From Nitrobacteraceae bacterium AZCC 2146 (GTDB lineage Bacteria > Pseudomonadota > Alphaproteobacteria > Rhizobiales > Xanthobacteraceae): a stretch of 64,000 bases of DNA. The stretch's first letter is position 1. Every line of letters starts with the position of its first letter. A model generated the notes under the pieces. It had not been told where the DNA came from. It saw nothing but the letters and a program-made list of their open reading frames with translations, and ran no database searches. The translations under genes and the position numbers were made by a program. The stretch covers positions 3,968,001-4,032,000 of the forward strand of contig JBAGRP010000001.1 in the NCBI GenBank assembly GCA_036924855.1, written 5' to 3'. Positions 33,248-43,172 of the stretch are shown here, one piece after another.

Positions 33248-36200
33248 TCAGTGCTGCAACGGTCGCAGCTCGTCGAGCAGCGTCCTGGCCCGGTGGAGGT
33301 CGGGCGTGTCAAAGCCCTGAGTGAACCAGTTACAAATTGGCGCGAGCACATCAAAAGCCTTCTTGCGTTGGCTACATTGGGCCCAACGCCGGGCGAGCGC
33401 GGCGCTGGCCCGCAGTTCAAAGACCTTCGCGCCTTGATCGGCGGCGATGTCGATCGCTCGCTTGAGGGCCGCATCTGCTTCCTCGGGGACGGCGTCGGAA
33501 GGGTCGAGTAGCAACAGTTCGCCGCGCTCGCGTTCGAGTTCGGCATTGCACCAGCTCTCCTGATTTCTCTGCGCGATTTGAGACGCTTCGGCTACGGACC
33601 TGAGCCCGGCGGCCCGTCGTCCGGCCTTGCGTTGAACGGCGGCAAGCAGGCAAAGATAGTGCGGCATTCGCAATTCGGCGCCGGTTTCTCTGAATTCGTC
33701 TAGGCCCGCATCATAAGCCGCGAGACCTTCTTCAAGAGCGCCTTGCTCTGCGATAGCCCAGGCCCGCACAAGCGCGCTCCACGCCCCGTAATAATCGAAC
33801 CGATATTTCAGGCAGAGGCTGCGGGCTTCCTCGGCGATTCTGAGCGCCGCCCCCGGCTCGCGTCGGAACTGGTGGAGCATGGCGAGGTAATCGAGCGCAA
33901 GCGCTATGCTGAAGGGGTGCGCGACTTCCCGGGCGAGCGCAAGCCCTTCCTCGGCTGTTTGCAGGGCGCGGTCAGGATAGCCGAGATGCCAGTCGCAGTG
34001 GGCGATGTATACGCGGGAAAAGACGCCCATATTGATGCCGTACACCTCTGAATGGAAACGGCCGCGATAGTCGCCGACCTCCAGGCTTTGTTGATGCCAA
34101 TCGCGGGCGACCTGGAATGAGCCGAAGTGGAATGTCAGTGCCCCGGCGAAATGGTATGCTTCGACCAGCATCGCGGGGTCGCCGATCCGGCGTGCCAGTT
34201 CGACCGCTTTCAGCTGCGTCGCCCCGCGAAGATTGGCGCGCACATGATAGACGTATCCGAGTCCTCTTATCGCGGTAAAGAGATCCACGTCGTTCTTAAG
34301 CTCCAAGCTCAGCTCCTGGGCGCGTTGATAGACAGCCTCCGCCTCGCTTGAGGCAAACCCCTTCGTGGCTAGGAGCGGGCCGCCGAGCGCCAGTTGCATG
34401 GAGAGCTCCAATCGCGAGCGAGGCTCGCCGGAAGGAAGCGCCGCGAGGCTCACGAGCCCCGACCGCAGATGCGCGATTGCTTCCAGGTTAGCTGAGCGGG
34501 CGGCCGCCAGCCGGCCCGCTCGCAGCCAGTATCCGACCGCCTTCTCGAAGAGCCCCGCCTCGTCGAAGTGGCGGGCGACCAGCTCCGGCCGGGCTTCGAG
34601 GGTGTGAGGAAAACCTCTTTCAAGCGCGATGGCGATGTTCGCATGCAATTCCTGGCGACGCTTCCGGGGCAGGCTCTGATAGGCGGCGTCGCGCACCAGC
34701 GCGTGCTTGAAGACGTAGGTAGTCGCCGGCGCAATGCCGCGGCGGAAGACGAGTTCGGCCGCGACCAGACGATCCAGCGCGGCTACGAGATCGAACTCCG
34801 GCAGCGTAACGACGGCCGCAAGAAGCTCGTGGTCAAACTCGCGGCCAATGCAGGCGCCTATCTGTGCTACCTCCTTCACCGGGATGAGCCGATCGAGACG
34901 GGCCATCAGCGAATCGTGCAGGGTCGCGGGTATCGCCAACGGTGGGAGTGCCCCATCGAGAACGTAGCGATCGCCGGCGTCCCCGAGCAATCCGGATTCA
35001 AGCACAGCTTTGGTCAGTTCCTCGGTGAAGAGCGGCACGCCCTCCGTTCGCGCCAAGATTTGCTCGAGCACTTCCGGGGGCAGCGCCTTACCACCGGTGA
35101 CCCGCTCGACCAGCGACCGGGCCTGCGCCTGCGCCAGCCGGTTCAACGTGAGTAGCGTAACATGGGGAAAGCCGATCCAAGGCGGCGACAGCTCCGGCCG
35201 GAACGTCACGACTAGGAGCACCGGCAAACGCTGAAGGCGCTCGACCATTTGATCGAAGAGCTCCCGCGAAGTCGGATCGAGCCAGTGGACGTCCTCAAGC
35301 ACCACCAGCACCGGCTCGCGCACCGCCAGCCCCTCAAGCTGTGCTAGAAATGCCTGGAAGAGAAGCCCCTTTTTCTGCAGTGGCGACATCGCCGCAAGCG
35401 CGTGCCGTGAGCCGATCGGAATGCCGAGCAGGTCGGCAAAGAGTGCCACTGCGTTGTTGGGCTCTGCCGCTGTTACCTGCAGCAGAGATTCAAGCTTGTC
35501 GAGGCGGGCCTCGCAGGCATCGTGCGGCGCAAATCCCGCCGCCCGCTCGAGCTGCGTGACGAAGGGGAAGAGCGCGCTGTTGGTGTGATGCGGCGAGCAC
35601 GCGTAGCTGAGCGACACCTTCGACTCTCCCTGAAGCCGTTCGCGCAGCGCAAGCACCAACCGCGACTTGCCAATCCCGGGTTCGCCTGAAATGAGGGCAA
35701 CGTGCCCACCCCCCTCCTTTATTTGCCGCCAGCGCGACAGCACGAGGTCGAGTTCCTCGTCGCGACCGACGAGTGGGGTAAGCCGTGTGCCGTGCAGCGC
35801 TTCAAATCGGCTTTCGGCCTTCCCCTCGCCAATCACCCGCCAGGCCAGAACCGGTTGGGCGAAACCCTTGAGCGAGCACGGCGCGAGCGCGGAAAGCTCG
35901 AACAGATCGCCGAGAAGCCGCCGCGTGGTATCGGCGATGACCACCGTGCCGATCCCGGCAAGCCCCTGCAGCCGGGCCGCGAGGTTGGGCGTCTCACCCG
36001 CTATCCCGCGCTCCCGCGCTTCGCCCGCGCCAACAAGGTTGCCGACCACCACCAGCCCCGTGGCGATCCCAACGCGCGCATCCAGACGCTCGCCCGCCGC
36101 CGTCAGTTCTGAAACGCCCTCGACCAGCGCGAGTCCCGCGCGGACCGCCCGCTCAGCGTCGTCCTCATGGGCCTGGGGGTATCCAAAGTAGATGAGGGCG

Positions 36201-36589
36201 CCATCGCCCAAGTATTTGGCGACAAATCCACCATGATTGCCAGCCACATCGTCGACGCGCGCGAGATATGCTTGCAACAATTCCTGCAGATCCTCCGGGT
36301 CGAGGCGGGCGGATAGCGCGGTGGACCCAACAAGGTCACAAAACATTACGGTGAGGTGTCGCCGCTCGGCCCGATGCGGAACCTTTGGATCTGCGGCCTG
36401 CGGCGGTGTTGCCGAGAGCTCGCCAACCGCGTGAAGAATCTTCCGCCGGTGGCCGACCGCCGAAACCCCGATCTCCTTCAGGTCCTCCGCCGTCAGGCGG
36501 CGGAGGACGTCGAGGTCGACCTCGTTGTCGCGAAACGCCTGCTCGTAGGACTGCAGGCCGAGGTCGCGCAGCCATTGGCCGATGTCCAA
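33248..36589 (-). CDS. SAM - class III cyclase - AAA ATPase - TPR signalling protein
   Basis: A 1113-aa multidomain regulator. Residues 1-60 form a SAM domain (IGQWLRDLGLQSYEQAFRDN). Residues about 78-255 form a class III nucleotide cyclase (LTVMFCDLVGSTALSARLDP with the metal Asp, and VAKYLGDGALIYFGYPQAHE with the second). From about 275 comes an AAA/STAND-like ATPase (TPLVGRDEELDLVLSRWRQI, P-loop GEPGIGKS), then from about 650 helical TPR-like repeats. The order matches predicted-ATPase adenylate cyclases common in Bradyrhizobium and Mesorhizobium. It probably makes cAMP in response to a signal sensed by the repeat domain. It is complete, and 22 bp separate it from the next gene upstream on the same strand. 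Confidence 0.9.
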   Translation of the reverse strand: MDIGQWLRDLGLQSYEQAFRDNEVDLDVLRRLTAEDLKEIGVSAVGHRRKILHAVGELSATPPQAADPKVPHRAERRHLTVMFCDLVGSTALSARLDPEDLQELLQAYLARVDDVAGNHGGFVAKYLGDGALIYFGYPQAHEDDAERAVRAGLALVEGVSELTAAGERLDARVGIATGLVVVGNLVGAGEARERGIAGETPNLAARLQGLAGIGTVVIADTTRRLLGDLFELSALAPCSLKGFAQPVLAWRVIGEGKAESRFEALHGTRLTPLVGRDEELDLVLSRWRQIKEGGGHVALISGEPGIGKSRLVLALRERLQGESKVSLSYACSPHHTNSALFPFVTQLERAAGFAPHDACEARLDKLESLLQVTAAEPNNAVALFADLLGIPIGSRHALAAMSPLQKKGLLFQAFLAQLEGLAVREPVLVVLEDVHWLDPTSRELFDQMVERLQRLPVLLVVTFRPELSPPWIGFPHVTLLTLNRLAQAQARSLVERVTGGKALPPEVLEQILARTEGVPLFTEELTKAVLESGLLGDAGDRYVLDGALPPLAIPATLHDSLMARLDRLIPVKEVAQIGACIGREFDHELLAAVVTLPEFDLVAALDRLVAAELVFRRGIAPATTYVFKHALVRDAAYQSLPRKRRQELHANIAIALERGFPHTLEARPELVARHFDEAGLFEKAVGYWLRAGRLAAARSANLEAIAHLRSGLVSLAALPSGEPRSRLELSMQLALGGPLLATKGFASSEAEAVYQRAQELSLELKNDVDLFTAIRGLGYVYHVRANLRGATQLKAVELARRIGDPAMLVEAYHFAGALTFHFGSFQVARDWHQQSLEVGDYRGRFHSEVYGINMGVFSRVYIAHCDWHLGYPDRALQTAEEGLALAREVAHPFSIALALDYLAMLHQFRREPGAALRIAEEARSLCLKYRFDYYGAWSALVRAWAIAEQGALEEGLAAYDAGLDEFRETGAELRMPHYLCLLAAVQRKAGRRAAGLRSVAEASQIAQRNQESWCNAELERERGELLLLDPSDAVPEEADAALKRAIDIAADQGAKVFELRASAALARRWAQCSQRKKAFDVLAPICNWFTQGFDTPDLHRARTLLDELRPLQH

Positions 36590-36611
36590 TTTTGCCTCCG
36601 CGCGGGCTCCG

Positions 36612-38036
36612 CTACGTTTTCGGTTGCACGTTCTGGTTTAGCCGGAACAGGTTGCCCGGGTCATATTTGGCCTTCAGCGCCGTCAGCCGCGCGTAGTTGC
36701 TGCCATAAGCCCCCGGCACGCGCTCCGTCTCATCGTCCGGCATGAAATTGACATAGACACCGCCAGTCGCGTGCGGCGCCGTCGCCGCAAAGAATTCACG
36801 AGCCCATTTAATTGCGCTCTGGTCGTCGCCGCGCTTGCGCCACCTTGTGTGCACGTTCATCACAAAATTGGTGTCGCGGTGCGGATAGGCGGTCGCGTCA
36901 GCGCTAATGCGGCTGCTGGCCCCACCTACCTGGCCGATGAAGATCTCGCATTCCTCCGTTGGCAATGTCCCGACGTAATCGACCAAGGTGTCGAGCAGTC
37001 CATCGCTGAGCGCCGTAAAATTGTGCGACTTCCAGTAGTTGAACGCCCCCGGCGTAAGCAGCGGATCGAACACCGTCTGCCACGCCGCGTAGGGCTGTAC
37101 GCCGATCACGTCGGCGATCGGCTCGCCGAGTGCACGAAGCGGCGCCAGCGCCTTCTCCGCATTCGCCGGCTCACCGACATAGCAGACGGCGAAGACCAGG
37201 ATCTCCTTGCCGTGCACCTCGGCCGGCAGGAACGGCAAAGGCGGTGCTTTGCGCAGCACCACCCAGACGGTAAGCTCGTCGGGAGCGGCCGCCGCCACCT
37301 CGCGATAGCCGGCAAGGAGTTCGCGGGCGCGCGCAAACGGGTGGACGATCAGTCCCGATGTCAGGTCGGGCCCGACCGGATGCAGTTTGAACTCGAACGA
37401 CGTCACAACGCCGAAATTGCCGCCACCGCCACGTATGGCCCAGAAAAGGTCGGGGTTCTCCGCCGCGCTTGCCTGAACTAGCGCGCCGTCCGCGGTCACC
37501 ACATCGGCGGAGATTAGATTGTCCACCGTGAACCCGAATTTTCGGCTGAGCCACCCGAAGCCGCCACCAAGTGTGAGCCCTGCGACTCCCGTCGTTGAGT
37601 TGATGCCGAGCGGCGTGGCAAGACCGAAAGCTTGCGCTTCTTTGTCGAACTCGCCGAGAGTGACGCCGGGCTCTACCCGCGCGGTGCGCTTCTTCGGGTC
37701 GACGCGGACGGAGCGCATCGGCGATAGGTCGATAAGGAGCCCGCCCTCGCAAACAGCGTTGCCGGAAATGTTGTGGCCACCGCCGCGCACCGCCACAAGC
37801 AGACCGTTGTCGCGGGCAAGGCGCACCGCCCGCATCACGTCGCTTGCGCCGCCGCAGCGCACGACAGCGCCGGGCCTGCGGTCGATCATGGCGTTCCAGA
37901 TCGTCCGCGCCTCGTCGTAACCGGCTTCGTCCTGCAGACATAAGCTGCCGCGGAGCTGGGGCTTCAGTGCCATCAAGATGTCTACAGGAAGGGTGATCGT
38001 TTCGCCCTTGAGTCCACGGAATTGAAGTTCAGTCAT
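36612..38036 (-). CDS. FAD-linked oxidase, berberine-bridge-enzyme type
   Basis: The 474-aa enzyme has a PP-loop FAD-binding_4 domain: GGASDVMRAVRLARDNGLLV, then VRGGGHNISGNAVCEGGLLI with the histidine that can be covalently joined to FAD, and GVAGLTLGGGFGWLSRKFG. The C-terminus carries the BBE motif (YGSNYARLTALKAKYDPGNL then FRLNQN). It should oxidise a small alcohol, sugar or alkaloid-like compound with O2. ATG 38036 is chosen; an extra ten residues from 38066 are possible. It lies upstream of the cyclase on the same strand, with only 22 bp between, so both may be one transcript, though no functional link is obvious. Confidence 0.88.
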   Translation of the reverse strand: MTELQFRGLKGETITLPVDILMALKPQLRGSLCLQDEAGYDEARTIWNAMIDRRPGAVVRCGGASDVMRAVRLARDNGLLVAVRGGGHNISGNAVCEGGLLIDLSPMRSVRVDPKKRTARVEPGVTLGEFDKEAQAFGLATPLGINSTTGVAGLTLGGGFGWLSRKFGFTVDNLISADVVTADGALVQASAAENPDLFWAIRGGGGNFGVVTSFEFKLHPVGPDLTSGLIVHPFARARELLAGYREVAAAAPDELTVWVVLRKAPPLPFLPAEVHGKEILVFAVCYVGEPANAEKALAPLRALGEPIADVIGVQPYAAWQTVFDPLLTPGAFNYWKSHNFTALSDGLLDTLVDYVGTLPTEECEIFIGQVGGASSRISADATAYPHRDTNFVMNVHTRWRKRGDDQSAIKWAREFFAATAPHATGGVYVNFMPDDETERVPGAYGSNYARLTALKAKYDPGNLFRLNQNVQPKT

Positions 38037-38304
38037 GGAGCCGCCTCCTTTAGGTTCTCGGTACACAAACCGCCGGCCACTGATTTTGAAGAGCCGCGGG
38101 CCTAATAAATATCATCCCTCGCATTCAGAGAGGTGCAATCTGCTTTCGCAAGTTCGACGCGTGGATGCCGAAGGGGTCTTCACGACCGGCCAGCCTTCGA
38201 TAGGTGAAAAGATCACTCCCCTCAAGGGTGGGGCTTTCGCCGCGGCGCCGGTCGACGTCCGCACCTACTCCCAAGGGCAGCGGTGGCTATATGCGGGTTG
38301 GAGT

Positions 38305-38580
38305 TCAGCGCTTGCTTCGCGACGCCATGACCTCGCCCGCGTCGGCGTCCTCCACGCAAGGCGTGACGGTCAATGGGAGTAGGTCGGACCATTGAGCGAC
38401 CCACCGATACATGGCCTTTGCATCTGTCGATTCGCTGATCGAAAATCCCTGGCCGTTCATGCCGTGCCAGCGCCCCAGCATTTTGACGCCCTCTGGTGGT
38501 GTGCCCCCGGTCTCAACGAATCGTGCTACCGCGGCATTGAACGATACTTGCGGCACAGTCCAGCTACTGATGTACTTCAT
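38305..38580 (-). CDS. DUF3303-family protein
   Basis: This 91-aa protein starts MKYISSWTVPQVSFNAAVAR and contains PPEGVKMLGRWHGMNGQGFS, the signature of DUF3303, a small ferredoxin-like/dimeric alpha-beta-barrel fold family common in rhizobia. ATG 38580 matches the family start; a start at 38601 is possible. Its function is unknown. It is on the same strand as the BBE-like oxidase but separated by about 270 bp without a recognised gene. Confidence 0.75.
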   Translation of the reverse strand: MKYISSWTVPQVSFNAAVARFVETGGTPPEGVKMLGRWHGMNGQGFSISESTDAKAMYRWVAQWSDLLPLTVTPCVEDADAGEVMASRSKR

Positions 38581-38809
38581 GGGAGTCTCCGGAGTCTGCA
38601 TTTTTAATGGGTGACGTCGCAGTTCCGCCGCTCACGCACGCTACCATAAATGCTAAGTCGCATCTATTTTTCATTGTCCTACGGTCTTGTTCGAAGGGCG
38701 CTATTGGACAGCGACACTGACGGATTGATCGTCGGTCGTTACTCGCGCTTACGATCAAGTGATAAGTCGGAGTGAAGAACGATTGCTCGGCTAGAACGAA
38801 TGTCCGTTA

Positions 38810-39535
38810 ATGGGATGGTCCGGCCGTGCTCCCGCCCCACCAGGAAGCGATGCTTGTGCGACCAAAGACAAGGAGCACGCCATGGCCGAAGCTCTCAACC
38901 GTTCAATCGCCTCGCCGGTATCGACATTGGCAAGAACTCGTTCCACGTCGTAGGTCTCGATGAGCGCGGTGCCATCGTGCTGCGACAGAAGTGGTCGCGT
39001 GGCCAAGTGGAAGCGCGGTTCGCGAATATGCGGCCATGTCTGATTGGCATGGAAGCCTGCGTCGGCGCGCACCATCTCAGCCGCGGGCTCCAGGGGCTTG
39101 GCCATGATGCCCGGCTGATGCCTGCGCGGTACGTTCGGCCCTATCCGAAGGGACAGAAGAACGACTTCCGTGACGCGGAGGCCATTGCCGAAGCGGTGCA
39201 ACGCCCGACGATGAAGTTCGTCGCGACCAAGACCGCCGACCAGCTGGACCTTCAGGCCATGCACCGTGTGCGAGAGCGGCTCGCGAGTCAGCGCACCGGC
39301 ATCATCAACCAGATCCGCGCCTTTCTGCTGGAACGTGGTATCGCTGTTCGGCAAGGCTTGCGCTTCCTGCGCGCCGAGTTGCCGGACATCCTCGCCCGAC
39401 CATCCGACATCCTGTCACCGCGCAGGTGCGGGTACTTGAAGGACTGGCTGGAGACTGGCGCCGGCTCGACGAGCGCGTCGAAGGTTTGTCGAGCGAGATC
39501 GAAGCTATCGCGCGCCAAGACGCGGGGTGTTCGGC
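38810..39535 (+). pseudogene. IS110 element, decayed partial copy
   Basis: From TAATGGGATGGTCCGGCCGT onward this closely matches the end and 5' two-thirds of the intact IS110 at 8666-9730. The start MAEALNRSI is present at 38882, but one base is missing directly afterwards, so the frame shifts before AGIDIGKNSFHVVGLDERGA. The rest follows the intact copy up to the segment equivalent to ILSPRMVRVLEGL, with another shift, then ends near 39535. The C-terminal third is lost. Several substitutions show it is an older copy. Confidence 0.85.
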
Positions 39536-39576
39536 ACCAAGAGCTTCTGTTGGTTGATCACGCACCCTTCGCTTGA

Positions 39577-39770
39577 GCAGGACACTTCGGCGCCGATAGC
39601 CAAAGCGGCGGCGTTTCTGGTGAACGCCAGCATCTTCTTATACCTCTCGGTCAAGCGGCAGTAGCCGATGACTCTACATACGCTCTCTTTCGCGCATCTC
39701 GAATACAACTCGCAGGTCCACCACAGCTTTCCGCGCGGCCACAAGCGTCCGGTAATGGAATTCTCAATCG
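39577..39770 (-). pseudogene. Possible IS3-family (IS407-group) OrfB crumb
   Basis: The minus-strand frame reads KLWWTCELYSRCAKESVCRV then IGYCRLTERYKK, which loosely parallels the start of IS407-group OrfB (VAHLRTAFEMSERRACKAIG SCRMTMRYK in the element at 62-63 kb). A shifted frame then resembles RRFGYRR. The match is weak and short. Confidence 0.35.
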
Positions 39771-39886
39771 GGCGCTAGAATCATTTCGGGAGAATTGAAG
39801 GACGAGCGAACCGTGGATTTCATATCGGGTACTAATGCGACCGGAAAATGGAATAGCCTCATACCCGAAAAAGGAGGAGCAACACC

Positions 39887-40162
39887 ATGCGCGATGCACA
39901 AGAACAGATCAACTTCGACGCGCCCGCTGTTCTCCGAAAATGGCCCTCTCTCAATGGAGAGCGGATCAGTAAATCCATGGGCGCCCGCCCCTATATTGTA
40001 GCCGATGGCACGCTGGACGATTGCATCCGGCAGTTCATGGCCAAGCCCGAGAGCGCCCGCCATCTCTACGAGATCCACACGATCCCTCAAAGTACACTGG
40101 TCAGCGCGACGATGTCCCCGGAGCAGATACTAGAAATCGCCCGGCTGCGAGATTTTCACTAG
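39887..40162 (+). CDS. Hypothetical protein, 91 aa
   Basis: ATG 39887 follows a perfect AAGGAGG ribosome site. The product begins MRDAQEQINFDAPAVLRKWP and has MGARPYIVADGTLDDCIRQF and YEIHTIPQSTLVSATMSPEQ, ending in a helix EILEIARLRDFH. It reads as a compact alpha-beta protein of a type common among rhizobial hypotheticals, with no assigned role. It is flanked by IS debris on both sides but looks intact and expressible. Confidence 0.7.
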   Translation: MRDAQEQINFDAPAVLRKWPSLNGERISKSMGARPYIVADGTLDDCIRQFMAKPESARHLYEIHTIPQSTLVSATMSPEQILEIARLRDFH

Positions 40163-40262
40163 CAACTCCCAGATTGAGAGCCGTAGCCCGGACGATCGAG
40201 AATCAACAAGAGGGACTCCGTTCCGCATTAATTTCAAGTATCGATATTCTGTCGTCGCACCG

Positions 40263-40454
40263 TCATAGCGCGTCGACTTCGTAATTAGAGACTGGCATCG
40301 ACTTGTCGCGCGCGTCTGTGATCCAGGGCAAGCCCACTTCGTTAATGATCCAGTACGGGTTTCGCCACTTGCTGGGAGGGTCGACGCCTACCGTATTCGG
40401 CGGCATCTTCCACCCCTTGGCGCGGCCGCGCTGAGTTCGTTTTAGTGTTGTCAT
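40263..40454 (-). CDS. DUF4326-like protein, 63 aa
   Basis: The product MTTLKRTQRGRAKGWKMPPN then TVGVDPPSKWRNPYW matches the DUF4326 pattern (RxxRxKGWRMPxNTVxVxRPxxWGNPY), here with WRNPYW in place of WGNPF. DUF4326 is often phage- or plasmid-borne with unknown function. ATG 40454 gives the usual start. The IS3 copy begins 54 bp upstream at 40508, so its native promoter has probably been displaced. Confidence 0.65.
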   Translation of the reverse strand: MTTLKRTQRGRAKGWKMPPNTVGVDPPSKWRNPYWIINEVGLPWITDARDKSMPVSNYEVDAL

Positions 40455-40525
40455 GGCGACACACTCAATGAAAAATGCAACGCAGATTGGAGACATAGTG
40501 TCGCCGCTGACCTGCCCCTGAACTT

Positions 40526-41450
40526 TCATCCAGCGACGATTAGAGTCTCGGCGGTTTTTACGCCGTCAGGCGCGGGTAGAGCAACATGCGATCGGCGGAG
40601 CTGGTCGGGGTTGCGCAGCCGATCGCATGTTGCGGTGAGTTTAGCGGCGTAAGCCGCCGGGGTGAGATAGCCCAACGCCGAATGCGGGCGCTGGTCATTG
40701 TAGTCATCGGCCCAATCAGTGATGCGGGTTCGGGCGTGATCGAGGCCGAAGAACAGGGTTTCATTGAGAAGCTCGTCCCGCATCCGACCATTAAAACTCT
40801 CGCAAAAGCTGTTCTGCATGGGTTTGCCCGGTGCGATGAAGTGCCAGACAATGTTGTGTTCTTCCGCCCAGCCCAGCATGGCGTTCGACGTGAACTCAGT
40901 ACCATTATCCGAGACGATCATTGCCGGCTTGCCGCGCTGCTCGATCAGCGTGGTCAATTCGCGTGCCACGCCGTCCCGAGATCGATGTGTCGGGGATCGC
41001 CGCCAGGCATTCCCGGGTGACGTCATCAACGATGTTCAGGATCCGGAATCGGCGGCCGGAGGCGAATTGGTCGTGGACAAAATCCAGCGACCAACGAGCA
41101 TTCGGCCTTGCTTCAACGAGGATCGGCGCCCGCGCCCCCATAGCGCGGCGTCGAGCGCGCCGCTTGCGCACGGTGAGGCCTTCCTCCCGATAGAGCCGGT
41201 AGATGCGGTTGATGCCCGATGGCTCGCCTTTCTGCCGCAGCAGGACGAACAGCCGGCGGTAGCCGAAGCGTTTTCGTTCATTGGCAAGCTCACGTAGATG
41301 CGTGCGCAGTTCGGTGTCCGGTGGCCGGCGTGACCGATAGCGGATCATTTTGCGATCGGCATTGACGATTGAGCAGGCCCGCCGTTCTGAGAGGCCCAGC
41401 GCGGCCTGCAGATGCGCGACACCTTCGCGCTTGGCGGCGGGCCCTACCAT
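40526..41450 (-). pseudogene. IS407-group OrfB, frameshifted (copy 2)
   Basis: Apart from one codon (NSFCESFNG instead of NGFCESFNG), the sequence reads as in copy 1, including the two-base lesion that moves TSISGRR out of frame with VARELTTLIEQRG. The catalytic triad is therefore split between frames. The defect is the same, base for base, in both copies. Confidence 0.85.
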
Positions 41451-41710
41451 TTTTTTGCCAGAAGCTCGCGGAGTGCGGCTGCATCCAGCATCTGCTCCGC
41501 CAACAGCTTCTTCAACTTGGCGTTCTCGTCCTCGAGCTGCTTCAGCCGCTTGGCCTCGGGGACATCCATGCCGCCGTATTTGGCCTTCCAATTATACAGC
41601 GTCGCTTCCGAGACGCCGTGCTTGCGGGCGAGATCGGCGGTCTTGGCGCCCGCCTCATGCTCCCGCAGTACGCCTATGATCTGTTCTTCCGTAAACCGGG
41701 CTCGCTTCAT
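41444..41710 (-). CDS. IS407-group OrfA (copy 2)
   Basis: This intact 88-aa OrfA (MKRARFTEEQIIGVLREHEA start, helix-turn-helix, leucine-rich helix) differs from copy 1 by a single Val-to-Ala change (LDAAALREL). It ends at the same seven-A slippery site that would direct the -1 shift into OrfB. Confidence 0.85.
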   Translation of the reverse strand: MKRARFTEEQIIGVLREHEAGAKTADLARKHGVSEATLYNWKAKYGGMDVPEAKRLKQLEDENAKLKKLLAEQMLDAAALRELLAKKW

Positions 41711-41850
41711 TTGTCCGTCCTTCACAAGGCCGGACTCTAACTCCACGTGGAGGAACTTTGCAGGGGCAGGTCACCGCAAACCACCTACATTTTTTGCGTC
41801 GCGATCCGGGGGCTCGTCGCACACAAAAACAAAAATGGGGAAGCCGCGAC

Positions 41851-42078
41851 ATGCATCACAACAACTCGCAAGAGGCATCTGAATCAGAGCATACAATCTA
41901 TTTTCAGATGTCGAATGGTCCCGGCCGCTTTGCTTGTGCCGTCCGAGTGAAATCGTCAACGAGAGAGGAAGCTCAGCTCCTCTTTCGTCATAACTCTTCG
42001 ACGATCGAGCAAATGGCACGCGAGGCGATCGCACGCTGTTCCGATGAAAAACCGCAACTCAGTCTCGCGTTCCCTTAG
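41851..42078 (+). CDS. Hypothetical protein, 75 aa
   Basis: ATG 41851 yields MHHNNSQEASESEHTIYFQM then RFACAVRVKSSTREEAQLLF, ending with a helix IEQMAREAIARCSDEKPQLS. It is a plausible small alpha-beta protein just outside the IS3 right end. The frame is open from within the IS, so the ATG is chosen for composition. I do not recognise a family. Confidence 0.5.
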   Translation: MHHNNSQEASESEHTIYFQMSNGPGRFACAVRVKSSTREEAQLLFRHNSSTIEQMAREAIARCSDEKPQLSLAFP

Positions 42079-42157
42079 AAGCAAGATTATCCCATAGCCT
42101 GTGCTTCAATGGTTCGAGGCGGCCGAGGCTCAACATGGGCGTCACGAACATGCGATA

Positions 42158-42255
42158 AAGACCGCCGCTGGGTTGAGGCAACGGCGGCCGTTACTCACTA
42201 CGCTGGGCCCGTCCGGCGGCCCGCGCAAATGCTGGGTCAACTACATAAACAACCG
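42158..42255. repeat. 98-bp dispersed repeat, copy 2
   Basis: It aligns gap-free to 20525-20622 with 9 mismatches. The CCGCCG/CGGCGG hairpin is completely conserved, as is most of the TGCTGGGT-AACTAC segment. It lies shortly after a small hypothetical gene, as does copy 1. From 42256 to 42523 I see no supported gene. Confidence 0.7.
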
Positions 42256-42523
42256 GTTGAGGCACCCAATCGGCACGTCGGCCAACGGAAAGCGACCCGG
42301 GCCGGTGGTATCATGAGCCACTGGACCCACCTCCGGCGTTTGTCCGGTCCCACGAAGAGCACTCGGTGGGTGTTGGCTGCCTTCCGTAAAGGAAATCGCG
42401 CAGTATCTTAGGAGATTCAGAATTACAGATCGTCCGCTGCTCGGAAGCTCAGCTGCAATTGGTCGCATCCACCCTCTCCCGATTTAGGACTAGGCTATCC
42501 GAAGTGTTCATTAGAGATCCGCC

Positions 42524-42664
42524 ATGCTCGAATTCATCAGCATCTGGGTCTTCGATCACGCTGAACAGATAGGCGCTCTAGAGCTTCTTGCGGCGGTCAT
42601 CATTATGGTCGTTTTAGGAGCCGGCCTAGTTACGCTCGTCCAGACCCGAAGAACGGAAAGGTAA
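42524..42664 (+). CDS. 46-aa single-helix membrane protein
   Basis: ATG 42524 opens MLEFISIWVFDHAEQIGALE and is followed by one hydrophobic helix (LLAAVIIMVVLGAGLVTLV) and a positively charged QTRRTER tail, so the C-terminus should face the cytoplasm. Tiny membrane proteins of this type are common and usually uncharacterised. The start has only a weak ribosome site. Confidence 0.5.
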   Translation: MLEFISIWVFDHAEQIGALELLAAVIIMVVLGAGLVTLVQTRRTER

Positions 42665-42812
42665 CTCCCTCCGTTGCAGCTGCGCCGTCCGCGAGAGAGG
42701 CGTAATGGTTACGATGATTTCCCTCCCGAACGGGTCACCTATTTGGGTGATTAAAGCAGCGCGGTTTTCGGCAACTGTACGCTGGGAAACCACTGGGTCG
42801 GATCAACTCAAG

Positions 42813-42905
42813 ATGCTTCGAGGAGCCTTGATCATCGTCGTTTCTCTCGCGGCCGTCATCATGACTGTGGGTTATGTCTTGCTCGCCATGAAGATCTTCG
42901 GTTAG
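42813..42905 (+). CDS. 30-aa putative membrane peptide
   Basis: The frame MLRGALIIVVSLAAVIMTVG then YVLLAMKIFG is one hydrophobic helix with a basic start. An in-frame ATG at 42705 would add 36 hydrophilic residues. No family can be recognised at this length. Confidence 0.35.
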   Translation: MLRGALIIVVSLAAVIMTVGYVLLAMKIFG

Positions 42906-43172
42906 GCGATATCGGCAAGCCCCCGATCCGCCAGACGCACGGCGCCCATTTCCAGCGAAAACATCAGGGTAGGTTCGTTGGCTTTTGCTGTCGCATTGGC
43001 GACGCAGACCGGCGCCCTGGCTGTGAATAAGCACCAAAGTGGGACCCCGAGCTACGTGAAGGCCAACCTGTTGATCTAGGTCGTGAACCCATCTGTGTGT
43101 GAATCGGCGTGACCTTTTATCCCTGTCGGCGCCCAAGGCTGACCCCACCTGAGACAACATAAGCACTGTGAA

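Larger units (their letters stand above)
40508..41773 (-). mobile_element. IS3-family (IS407-group) element, copy 2
   Basis: The 1266-bp element has the same ends as copy 1 (TGACCTGCCCCTG inverted repeats), but here it is bounded by a 4-bp direct repeat CCGC (40504-40507 and 41774-41777), the duplication size typical of the IS407 group. That marks this copy as an undisturbed, fairly recent insertion. It carries the same frameshift in OrfB as copy 1, so it either moved with help from another transposase or was damaged identically by homologous exchange. Confidence 0.93.
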
